Positions 1 to 9,879 of a DNA stretch of 64,000 bases are shown here, piece by piece. The notes beneath the pieces are model-generated. The model ran no database searches. It was not told the DNA's origin and saw only the letters and a list, made by a program, of their open reading frames with translations. Origin of the DNA: Anopheles merus (Eukaryota > Arthropoda > Insecta > Diptera > Culicidae); contig NC_054083.1 of assembly GCF_017562075.2 (NCBI RefSeq), forward strand, positions 48,579,942 to 48,643,941, written 5' to 3'. The position numbers were made by a program, and so were the translations under genes. How positions within the stretch are numbered: position 1 is the first letter of the stretch; each line of letters begins with the position of its first letter.

Positions 1-1352
1 TAAACGTGACATTTCATCACAGTTAATTAATATGCTGCTGTAGAGGCATATCAAATTGCATGCTAATTAGCTCCAAGGGCGAGCTGGATTCGAAGAAATT
101 AATAAGCAGCTTCTGTCGGATTGTGTTTAACCCGTATTTTAAGACTCGCCGAGTTTCTTGCTCCTTCTTGCACACAAACGCACCTGTGTCCGGATCCATT
201 TGGCATTTTTCAAAACCCATTCCAGCGGGCGAGCAAGCCACGTATGTTTAGCTGCTGGCGTTTTGCTGCCATTTTCTCCGAAAACCCGAACATCCGATAC
301 CCTTTAGGCGAACGAGAGAAAGAGAGCGAGAGAGCTGCTGGAGGATATCCTTGCTGAATCTGACAAGCTTTTCCCAAGCATCTTTCCCGGGAGCACGGGT
401 TCTCCCATTGCAACAGGTTACATCTGGGACGGGGGTTCCCAAAAAAAAAACAAAATACTGAAAAGCCCTTTCCATTTCTGCGAAACACCGCCACTGCCTG
501 TCTGCCTGTGTCTGCGTGGCCGGGATTTGGGGTTTTCCCACGATTTTTGGCTGCACCCGGCCGCCTGGTGGCGCAAAAGTTTTGTTTGTCCCGGGGGAAT
601 AAATACACATTCAACGGAAATTTAAAAAGGTAAAAACCCCTGCATGTGTGCAGGGAGTGGAAGGATGAAAAAGCCCCCAACAAGGGGGAAACACAACCTA
701 TATTCACTTGCGTTGGTGGGTTGAGGTTTCGAAAAAAGTACAAGGTTTGGCATGGGGCAGCAGCAGCAGCAGCAACAGCAACAGCTTTTAAAAGTCTGTT
801 TGGTTAAAACCTTTTTTGGGGCCAATAGCAATACCGTTTTAAGGCAGCTCTGTCGTAAATGATTAATTTTGCTTCGCTAGAGATGAATGTCCGGGGGAGC
901 AGTTCGAATCGAAATGGAATAGAAGTGACGCTTAAGGGGCTGCAGATGCGTATGGGAAGCTCATGCTGTGTATTTGAAGGGGGTTTTAGTGTTTCCCAAG
1001 TCCCAAGTAAGCTCTACATCATCTTTCGCTTGACTTTTATTGATTTTTATCAAACTAATGGCAAAAAGGAGCAAGAATACCTCATCGTCTCGCGATATGT
1101 TTTACAGGTTCCCATGTCCCATGTTTGGAGCGAGAGCTCCATTTGTCAAATTAAACTGATTGCTACGTATTCGAAATATGTGTTTTGCACACCCTTCCCA
1201 CATCGTTCCGGAAGCCCTATCATGGACATGAACCGCGCAGTCTTCACTCGTGTCACACCCCGGTGCCTTCGCCCGTTACTGCGAGCGCGACTGCCTGTGC
1301 AATGCATCATTCGGTCTAGAGCAGCGGGGCGTATAGAGTTCAACACACTTAC
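1..1352. other. Non-coding stretch, no supported gene
   Basis: I see no gene here that I can support. A short glutamine/alanine-type CAG run lies near 757-784. The open frames on both strands have no recognisable domain, no methionine with a good context and no codon bias like that of the real genes at 10-19 kb. If the exon candidate at 1353-1418 is real, this stretch would be its downstream intron or lower exons. Confidence 0.5.
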
Positions 1353-1418
1353 CTTGGTGCATTCCAGCAGGTGTTTGGCAGCCTCCCTTCCGATCGCCGC
1401 GATCTCGCACAACGCCTT
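1353..1418 (-). CDS. Candidate internal coding exon, gene unknown
   Basis: Read on the minus strand, 22 codons (beginning KALCEIAAIG, ending HLLECTK) end exactly at a consensus splice donor GTAAGT at 1352-1347. They can begin after an AG at 1420-1419 preceded by a short pyrimidine-rich run. Both ends are phase 0. Third positions are rich in G and C, as in the real genes of this window and unlike the surrounding sequence. The peptide would be an amphipathic helix; I do not recognise a family. The acceptor is weak and no flanking exon could be identified, so this may be chance. A gene starting at the CpG-rich block near 7.0-7.7 kb on this strand would contain it. Confidence 0.3.
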
Positions 1419-2675
1419 CTCGGTGGAGTGAAACGCACAGGAATGTGATCGAAATGCAGCACACACGTACACGCGAAAAGGCGAACAATTAGTTACTCCC
1501 TTTCATCCACTTACTTCACCCACTGTCTCACACACAGCCACTGTAGCGATGCATTTTTTGTTTGCGTTCCTCGAGATGCGTTCCTTCTAAAAGTAGAATC
1601 ACTGTGCACTGTGTCACACACTCACATACCGCACAGGCAAAACCTTCTTATCTAGGTCAGTTCCATAATGGGGAGGCCTATTACAGTCAAATAACCATCT
1701 ACAAAAAAGGGTGTGAAGGGAACACAAACGTACACACATACACATAAACAAGAAAGACGGACGCCTAAATATACGTTCCAGGGGTGTTGTTTTCCTAGTG
1801 CTTCGCACACACACACGCAGCGTTTCTCGGCGCGCCCTGTGCACCTTTACACCTGGCCCGGTGCTGCGCTGCGAAAACTGCTCGACCGCTGGGGACTGCT
1901 CGAAAAGAACCTTTTTTTTTTAATGACGACACGAGGTACGCTATCGTTTCCCCCGTACTACGCACGGTTACGGCCCGGTCACTTAGATCGTTCTGTTTAC
2001 CGTTTCCATCCAGCTCGGACACATAAAGCACGGTGAAAATAGAGAGCAAGAGAGAGGGAGAGAGAGAGCGAGTGAGAAAGAGAAACAGCGAGTGGAAAAT
2101 TACGGCAAACGCGCGTACAGAAAGCGCCCAGAACAAACGCGGTCTTGTGCACGCTTCTGGAACGGTCACAAGCAGAGGCCGCTGTAGAAAGACCTGTACC
2201 CCTTTCCCCCGCCAACAATCTATCTTTTTTTTTTTCTCCACGGGTTTATGAGTGGGAGGAAGAGCACATTTGTGTGTGTGTGTGTGTGTATGTGTGGTGC
2301 GAAAATGTGGTGTAATTAGTAAACAAACCGTAAACTGGCTACTGTGCTTCTGTGCTCTGCTCTGCACTGCAGCTCCACAAAGTACCCGGTGGGGTACATG
2401 GAGGGGTGGAGAACTGATGGGAACAACAGTATGAATGACGGCAAAAGATGAGATGATTTGTGGCAGTCCCTCTCCCGAAAGTGGAGGAATTCGCTGTAAT
2501 GGTGGGGTTTGGTAGGCAATTTAAATATCACGCTGTATATTGGATTACACAGGAGTACGTTCAGCGAGCATCAACTGGATTGTTGGTTTTTGCTGCTACT
2601 TCACTATTGTTTTATAACGTTTTTTGAAGAAAATCTGTGTAATTTCTGAGCGTTTGTATAGAGAAGTCTACCAAC
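1419..2675. other. Non-coding stretch with short simple repeats
   Basis: No gene is supported. The stretch holds a GA-rich run near 2041-2085 and a (GT)n run near 2271-2289. If a minus-strand gene spans this area it is intron. Confidence 0.45.
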
Positions 2676-3472
2676 GATCGTGTTAAGACCATCATAAGAC
2701 TGTTTTAAGACCGTTTTAAGACCGTTATAGGGGCGATCCAGTGGTACAGTCCTCAACTCGCACGACTTAACAACATGCTCGTCGTATGTTCAAGCCTCAT
2801 ATGGACCTTGCAACCAACATCTATAAATTACAGAGGTTTATGCATCATAGCTCGGTTTTGGTCCACTTTCATCGTTGGTTTTTGACAGTAAGATGAAAAA
2901 GTGGTTATCCACTACCAAACACTTTTCAGAGTCAATTGCCCTTTTTCTGGACAAAATCTAGTGAAAATACACATTGCCATCTCATGAACGTGGCATGGAG
3001 TTTTGTATGAGTTGCCAAGAAGGTCCAAAGTTACTTGGCAACTCACACAAAGTCCATAAAGCAACCTTAACTCCCTATCCGCCATACTCCATAGAAATCT
3101 CCACCTATAATGGCTACGAAAATCAGAGCTAAGGACCCACCTGTAGTCTATTTAGCCATTTAGATCCAACTGTCAAACTTTTCCCATGGTTTTTTTTTGG
3201 TCAACCTCTGGATTAGTCGATCTTTGTATTACATAGACTTTGATTGCGACTGTGGACCTATGGACTTACAAGGACCCTTGTACAAACAAACTTAATAAGT
3301 CTCGAAAGCCCATAATGTAAACCATATAAGATCAAAGTATTTCAAATACCGTTTAAAGACCACTATAAGACCGTTTTAAGCCCATCAACTGTCCATAGTC
3401 TACCAAAGACCGTTTTAATATAATTATAAGACCTTTTAAGGACCGTTTTAAGACGATCATAAGATCTAAATA
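2676..3472. repeat. Degenerate short repeats with core AAGACCGTTTTAAG flanking 0.6 kb
   Basis: Copies of a unit of about 11-12 bases, variants of GACCGTTTTAA and GACCATCATAA, cluster at 2676-2729 and again at 3345-3472. They flank about 0.6 kb that begins with a tRNA-like segment. The arrangement suggests one minisatellite split by an insertion, or an element that ends in such repeats. No target duplication was found, so the boundaries are approximate. Confidence 0.45.
2730..2808 (+). mobile_element. tRNA-like head of a degenerate SINE
   Basis: The segment starts GGGGCGATCCAGTGGTAC and includes TGTTCAAGCC about 55 bases later. This spacing and wording are close to the A and B boxes of an RNA polymerase III promoter and to tRNA-derived SINE heads that I recall from Anopheles genomes. 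No poly(A) or microsatellite tail and no target duplication could be defined, and the 3' part does not match the version I remember. A decayed copy is the likeliest reading. Confidence 0.4.
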
Positions 3473-6182
3473 CATTCAATATGATATCTTCACAAAAAAG
3501 ACATTTAATTAGGAACATAATGTTCTCCTCGTAGCATTAACACACATTCAAAATCATTGCATTGCTTTCCCTTCCACCTGGATATATTTTTCCTTTTCCT
3601 CCAAAACTTCGAAATCTTGCTCAATTCCACAACTCAAAACTGTTCCATTCCCATTCAACCCTCGCCTTCGGGTGCTCCAAAATGCAGCTTCACCTTTTCG
3701 CCCTGTTATGTTTTCTTTAAACACCCCCCTCTCAATTCCTCTCATCTCACCCCCCCCCCTCACCCCATTCAATTCACTCAACTCGATATGAAACCCGCGC
3801 GACGCTCTAACTGGGATTGATTAGGTGCGATAATGTGTGACAGCAGTAAACAGCAGCAGCAGCAGCCGGTCTAGCAGAGCACCCCGAACACAATCCCGGC
3901 GACGGTGGGCAACCCGCGAACCCGCGAATAGAGCAAGAAGAAGAGCAGCGTTTGAGCGAAATAGAAGAAAATAAGAAGAAGAAGAACCCAACAAAACCTT
4001 ATGGAGTAAACCCTCTGGCACAAACACACACACACGCTAACTACCATTGTGTGTGTGGGTATATTTTTGACTGCTGGGGACGGTGGGATATACACAGGTC
4101 TGCGAACGATAAGAAACCGCGCGCGCGGTTACTCTATTTCAAGGGAGCCGTCTTTCTCCCCACTTCCCTCTCTTCTCTCACCTCGACGGGCAAGGGCGTC
4201 CTCCTCTGCCACCCTCCCCCCCCCCCCGACACGGGACATCGCTCGTCCGTTAGAAGTGGGTGCGCGTGCGAAAGAAGGCAAGGCACCGGGAGGTTCTTAT
4301 CCGCAAAATTTACAAGCTCACGGCTGCCGGCAGACGGAACGTGCGTCACTGATAGCCTTGCGGGTGCACCCTAACACCCACCCCCGCATGCTACATCCAT
4401 CCACACACACACACACACACACACACAACATATACACCGATGAAGATGCCATTTTTAAACCGTTCAACACAGAGCGGCTGGAGCTCGGCGCACCATCGCG
4501 TGGTTTGGTTCAGTGATTTTTTTTTTCTACGCCAACCGCTTGTTCGAAATTCGCTTCCCTCTGAGTGTGCTCCCCTGGCGCTGCTTATGCTTTATGTATA
4601 TTGATCGAGCAACGATCCGCAGCACGATCAGTAGGTGCGCAACAAAAGCGCAGTGGCGGCGAGATATTGGGAAGAGCAGACACAAAAAATCGACGGCAAT
4701 CGAGCGCCAGCTAACAGCTCACATCGATCACATGGTTTGCTGGTGGTGCGGGAGCGTGATAAGATGAGACGAGATCTCATCTCACCGCGCCACCACCACC
4801 ACCACCACCATCACGCGAGGCAACAAGAGCATCGTAATCAGTGGCCCTAAGTGTGGCTAGTGATGGTGCGAAAACTGTTAACCAATACACTGATGCTTTT
4901 CTCGCAAACACGCCGTGCCGTTAGTGCGGCCGGATCAGGCCTGATCGTTCCCCTACACACAAATGGCAAGCAGCAGCAGCAGCAGCAGCAGCAATTGAAC
5001 TGACGTAGGATAATACAATGCAAACCGGCCTTCTTTTTGGCTTTGTGGAACACACTGCATGAGTGAGTGCGCTATCTAAAAAGGCATTAGTGTACGTTTG
5101 CATCTCTAACACACACGTGCACTCGGATCGCATCACAAATGGGTTTAAACTACCAGGACAATGGCAAAAACGACAACCTGTAATTCGTTTGCTGTCGAAC
5201 GAATCTGCAATGATTGGAGCACACACACACACACACACACACCACGGAGGACACCACAAAGAGCTCACAGCTTTCGTCGTTTGCTATTCTTGATTTATCG
5301 CAAACGAACGAACCAGTGTGCCAATCGTAATTTCTGTAATTTCGTGCACTCCCCACACACACACACACACAGACTGCTGTGTGCTTTAAAAGACGAGCTA
5401 CACGCGACATAAGGCATAACGGAGCAAGGCAGGGAACTCAACAGTAACGCAGGTTCGAATGCAATTGAAACACAAAAGCGGAAAAGTATCCTTTCCTCTG
5501 TTTTTTGTTCTTCCTTCCCTTGTGGGTGCCTTTTGTACACGAGCGCGTTACTTCTAGCGGGGAGGCCGAAGAACAGGCCCCTTAGTAGAACAGTGACTGT
5601 GTGTGTGTGTGTGGGTGTGTGTACTTACATTGACACAGAGCCACTGTGGGAAAGGAACATGTGGTGGTCGTCCCTTTTTAGTTCGACACGAAAGGGAAAG
5701 ATGTTGAGGTAAGGTAAGCAAGGGCAGCACAAGAACTCGGTCGAGAAGGTCTGCTCACAGCTGTGAGCTGTAAAAGGAAGCAATATTCAGATGGAAAGGA
5801 ACACAGGCATTACAGCCCAAGCGTCCTTGGAGGATTGGAGACTGAGGAGTAAAGAGAAAAAGCAAGAGTGAGGCAATGGGATAGTAGGGCCTTATAGGCT
5901 CACTCGATGTGTCAGTGCGGCAATGATCTTCCACTCATCACGCGGTGTTTGCCCAAACGAAAGTGGACTCGATCGGTAACAAGATCATTCGGTGAGTTCT
6001 AGCCCCGTTCGATGTGTTACCGCACACGGTAATGAGGAGGGGAGTAAAGTAAAAACACCCAAAAACCCACTTCTGCATTGCAACGAACGAGAGAAACACT
6101 GTGCTGATTACACCGCCTGTTTGCTGGCATTTTCTACCAACACAAACCATTTTCACTTCACTTTTACACTCTCTTTCTCTAG
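3473..6182. other. Non-coding stretch with CA and CAG microsatellites
   Basis: No gene is supported. It contains (CA)n tracts at about 4402-4428, 5220-5242 and 5354-5371, CAG/GCA runs near 3851-3865 and 4965-4993, a CAC run near 4790-4813, and homopolymer C near 3750-3760 and 4216-4228. Histidine, cysteine or glutamine-rich frames here are translations of these repeats. Confidence 0.5.
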
Positions 6183-6220
6183 CCCCAGCTCTCGGCGGCA
6201 TCATCAGCGGACCCTAAAAC

Positions 6221-6313
<93 letters not shown>
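6221..6313 (+). repeat. (GT)n microsatellite, about 90 bp
   Basis: An uninterrupted GT dinucleotide tract follows directly on GTGAGT. Cys/Val and His/Thr frames across it are artefacts. Immediately before it, 6183-6220 is bounded by a good pyrimidine tract ending in AG and by the GTGAGT, so the microsatellite may start at a splice donor. Confidence 0.95.
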
Positions 6314-6314
<1 letters not shown>

Positions 6315-6859
6315 CGTCACGGTTTATGGTCACATCGCCGGTTCCGCGGCTAATCAGCACACACCTGACGATGGAGAGCGAGAACGAGAGAGCTCGAGGC
6401 AGCCGGAGCAGCAGCAACGGCAGAGGAGCGAGGGCGCGTTAACACGTACGGTAAAGGCCTCGCCACCTCGCCCTCCGGATGCAAAAGGTGCGAATACCCT
6501 CCCGCCGCCGGTCTCACATACCCACACACAATCACACACACCCAAGTTTACAAATCTTCCCGTCAAACGGTTGATGTTGTGCTTCTTGCCTTGCCTCACA
6601 ACGAAACACACACACATTACGAGCACGGCGATAAGGGCAAAAGTGGTCGACGAGGAGGAGATGGGAGTGAAGGAAAGCAGGGCAATCCCCCTTCTCATTT
6701 AGAACCCGTGAAACGAATCACGAACACCTTCTTTTCTTCACGTCACGCTCGTTCGTGCGTAAGCTGTTTGCGTATTATTTCTTTTCCTCTTCTGTTGCGC
6801 TCTACTATTACAACACATGCTTATTTTTGGGCAAAAAAAAGAAAGAAACTGCAATTACG

Positions 6860-7720
6860 AGATGCGCGTACCGTTCGGCTCTTCTTTTTTTTGGCTTTTA
6901 AATGTGGAGCAACAAAACTTTAAACTCCTCGTGTATTCGATACATACACGCACAGACACACACACACGCACACGCGCGTAACACGGTCTCACACACTGAT
7001 GCGCACGTGCACAGAGACACACGGACGCGGACGACCGCTCGATTGCAGCAACGCGAGAATACTGACTTCGCGGCAAGGTGAATTCGCAAACAAAAACGCG
7101 CACCGTCGTCGCTGCCACGGCCGCCGCCGCCGCCGGCTCGCGGGTTCTGCTCGTTTCGTCGATCCGCCCGATCAGCCCCGACGACGACGACGACGACGAC
7201 CCGCCGGACGGACGGACGGAGGAATTGGCATCGGTTCCTTTTTGCCCGTCTGGCTAGGCGGTCGATGCGTGTTACTGGCGTGTTAAGGTAGCGATGAGCA
7301 CAACAGCACCCTTCCCACGTGTTCACGGAAAAGTAGAAAGTAATAACTTATATTTCTTGCATTTTTTTTTACACAAAATACCACAAATCACACTTTAACG
7401 TTTAGATTGTAAATAAAATCTACACAAAATAACAGAAATTAACGTTACTCATCAAAAGTCACACCTTTGCTCCACGTTCACGTAAACGCTACTTCCACCA
7501 CCGTCGTCAGTGTTGCTTCTACTCGCCTACTACCACTCACAAACCTCCGTCATCACTGCTACTTAGTCGACTCGGCAACGTACGGTCACTCACGCGCTCG
7601 TCTATGTACGCGCGTACGCCGACGAAGACGAAGGTGAAACCGCGTGTGCGCGCGTATCGTACCGCGTGGCTGGCTCTGTTGCGTGAGTTTCCGATAGCTG
7701 GGCGAGTGAACGCGCGGCAT
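6860..7720 (-). promoter_or_regulatory. CpG-rich promoter or 5'-UTR-like block
   Basis: This block is much richer in CpG and in CGA/ACG/CCG triplets than its surroundings, including a (GAC)n run near 7178-7200. It is followed at lower coordinates by UTR-like sequence when read on the minus strand. Such blocks mark 5' ends of long-intron genes in insects. No TATA box and no certain initiator were identified, and the strand is a guess based on the minus-strand exon candidate near 1.4 kb. Confidence 0.3.
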
Positions 7721-7746
7721 TAGAACGTGCAAAAGTGAGCCATTCC

Positions 7747-7764
7747 GTGAGCTAATTAGCTCAC
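7747..7764. repeat. Perfect 18-bp palindrome GTGAGCTAATTAGCTCAC
   Basis: The 18 bases are self-complementary and carry TAATTA, a homeodomain-type core, at the centre. A further GTGAGC lies just upstream (7737-7742). It may be a protein-binding site or the remnant of a transposon end. Confidence 0.6.
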
Positions 7765-8343
7765 TTGCGGGTTCACTAGCTTGACTTTCGGTTTATTAAG
7801 TGGTTGATTTGAAAAGCATTCATACCTGGACCTACTGATGGGAGCATTTTTTAACAGGTTGGACGAAGCTTGCACAGTGATTTAGCAGCTTCTTTATGAG
7901 CAAAAGCGTTGATACGTTCGTGGAATGTTTTTAATTTACTTTCCATTGTTTTTTAGCTTTTTGGTCTTTATGACATTTGAGAGAAGATTTGTTTAACTTT
8001 ATATTTTAACTTATTTTTTTTATATTACTAATTTTTTATATATTAATTTTAATGAATAAACAACTGGAAAAAGAAGAATGCCATGTACTGCCTCATTTTT
8101 TTTGTAAGAAAAATTGCAAAAAAGCTAAAGCAACTTTTGCATAATTTTACATTTTCTGCTTCTTTTTCAGTCAACCTTTTTCCCATTTATTAGCACAAAA
8201 CCTTTCCATTTCGTGCTGCAGAAACGCATACAGTAAGCTCAACTAACAGCAAAGCCATAAAAATACTACCAAACCACCTGAGGCTTCGCTAAGATAGTTT
8301 TAGTGGCCAACACTTTATGAATAAAAAGGCAGCATCGCCCGAA
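7765..8343. other. AT-rich non-coding stretch
   Basis: An AT-rich sequence with several T and A homopolymers and no open frame of note. It separates the CpG-rich block from the MITE. I see nothing else in it. Confidence 0.5.
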
Positions 8344-8351
8344 GTAGCGAC
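8344..8351 (+). repeat. Left 8-bp target site duplication GTAGCGAC
   Basis: The 8 bases immediately before the MITE are identical to the 8 bases immediately after it (8881-8888). Eight bases is the duplication length of the hAT superfamily. Confidence 0.9.
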
Positions 8352-8880
8352 CAGTGTTGTTAACTGTTGACATTTTTCATGACAGTCACCGTAAACAGCC
8401 GGTCAAAATATTTTTTGGCTGATGACATTCAATGCTTCCACGACACGACTGTCATTAAACGAAATTCATTCGTGTCGCTACCGTCAGGGCTGATGCAGTG
8501 ACATGAAATGTAAACAATGTAGTATGAATGTCATTTGACATTTTTTGAACAACACATATCGATACGATCGGAGGATTATGAAGTGTATCGTCGCTGAATA
8601 TGGGGATTCTAGTGAAATAGCAAAAACTAGTGAAATGAAAGCCTTTGCACCGCACGCTCTGTTGTAGTTTGACATGAATACGGCCGTTTTACAATACGAC
8701 ACAGTTCACTACTCATACAGGTTGGCGAATGTCAAATGAATGTATCTTGAAAATGTCTTCATGTCAAATGACATTTTTTGACGGGAATGTCAAATGACAG
8801 AGAGAGATGGGAATGGGAAGCTTCAAATCGAATGAATGTTTACAATTTTATGTCGATGAACGTCACCGTTCGCAACACTG
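8352..8880. mobile_element. hAT-type MITE, 529 bp, non-autonomous
   Basis: The element starts CAGTGTTG and ends CAACACTG, a perfect 8-bp terminal inverted repeat; similarity between the two ends continues, imperfectly, for about 33 bases. It is bounded by the perfect 8-bp duplication GTAGCGAC. Terminal CA...TG with an 8-bp duplication is typical of hAT elements. There is no transposase frame. The interior carries many TGTCA/TGACA copies, with the compact inverted form TGTCATTTGACA at 8529-8540 and TGTCAAATGACA at 8762-8773 and 8788-8799, and a hairpin with arms CGACACGA (8441-8448) and TCGTGTCG (8470-8477). Such subterminal repeats are candidate transposase-binding sites. The perfect target duplication suggests a fairly recent insertion. 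Confidence 0.85.
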
Positions 8881-8888
8881 GTAGCGAC
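8881..8888 (+). repeat. Right 8-bp target site duplication GTAGCGAC
   Basis: Identical to 8344-8351; it defines the right end of the hAT-type MITE. Confidence 0.9.
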
Positions 8889-9789
8889 CAACCTGTGGCA
8901 TGTGCCCGGACGCGTAACGTATCGGGCTTCCAGTATGGCCGGAGCGTCCACTATATGCATCCCTTTCGCCCGTCCCGATCAACAGGCGTCACACGGTGGC
9001 AAATGCTAGTGGAAGCTGCAGCCAACGATGAACCACACAGCTGGCAGCGCTTTGACACGATTGAGTGCCCGATTCACGCCAGAACGTGAGAGCAGCATCT
9101 GTTGAATGTCGTGGCTCGTGTGTGTTTGATGCGCAAGCGTTACTTGTACAGTTTTCCCCCAACAGACGACGACACAGCAAATCTGCTTTGACACAAAGCA
9201 ATCGACTGGTGACTGGTTTTTTTTAGACGTGCGGTACAAAACCGCACACGCCCGAAGACGCCTGTTGCATCGAATCCGAATGGAACTCATCAGCAAAAAA
9301 GGTTTAACAAGAAAGCAGCGCCGAATCATCTCACATCATGCTACTGATTACATCTCACGACTCATCAATCCATTTTTTCTGTGTTACTCACTAATTTTCT
9401 TTTCCCATTCTAATCTATTCTCCATAATCCTCCTCAGTTTTGGTTTAAAAAAAACCCCCCACCCGCTATGGAGGCGCCCGGTGTTTTACGACGCGGAACG
9501 CATGGTGCGCCCCACGATTAAATGCACACGTGCTGCGCGCTTTGTTTATGAACCACAGCCGGGCTGTGCGTATTTGCTTTTATTAGATGATTTGATGCCT
9601 TTCCGAACGGGTGTTTATTTAGAGTGCTTAAATCGATCAGGTGGATCGGAGATGGGTGTTGTTTATGTTGTCGGATCGGGGTCTGTTTTCATTTCAGGGC
9701 GCCTTTCCCCCACCTTTTTTTCGATTATTGGTTTGCAGAAATTAAGCAATAAGCATACCAGCAATTGTTTTATTTTTCAACTTTATATG
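8889..9789. other. Intergenic stretch downstream of the serine protease homologue
   Basis: No gene is supported. The plus-strand frame across 9229-9804 has no domain or codon bias and is cut by homopolymers. The stretch becomes AT-rich toward the 3' end of the protease gene. Confidence 0.5.
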
Positions 9790-9799
9790 TTTATTTATT
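9790..9799 (-). terminator. Overlapping AATAAA polyadenylation signals of the serine protease homologue
   Basis: On the minus strand two AATAAA hexamers overlap here, about 80 bases after the stop codon of the protease homologue, which is a usual distance. Confidence 0.6.
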
Positions 9800-9879
9800 T
9801 TTGATTGTGGAATTTTTTTATACACACAAAAGCAGTTTAATTGCCTACATCACACATAGAGCCGGGACGCGTTCCAATT

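Noticed and set aside
859..1431. 190-codon plus-strand open frame
   Set aside because: No recognisable domain and AT-rich codon use unlike the real genes; it overlaps the minus-strand exon candidate.
7178..7200. Array of regularly spaced repeats such as a CRISPR
   Set aside because: It is a plain GAC trinucleotide run; no repeat-spacer structure exists anywhere in this eukaryotic window.
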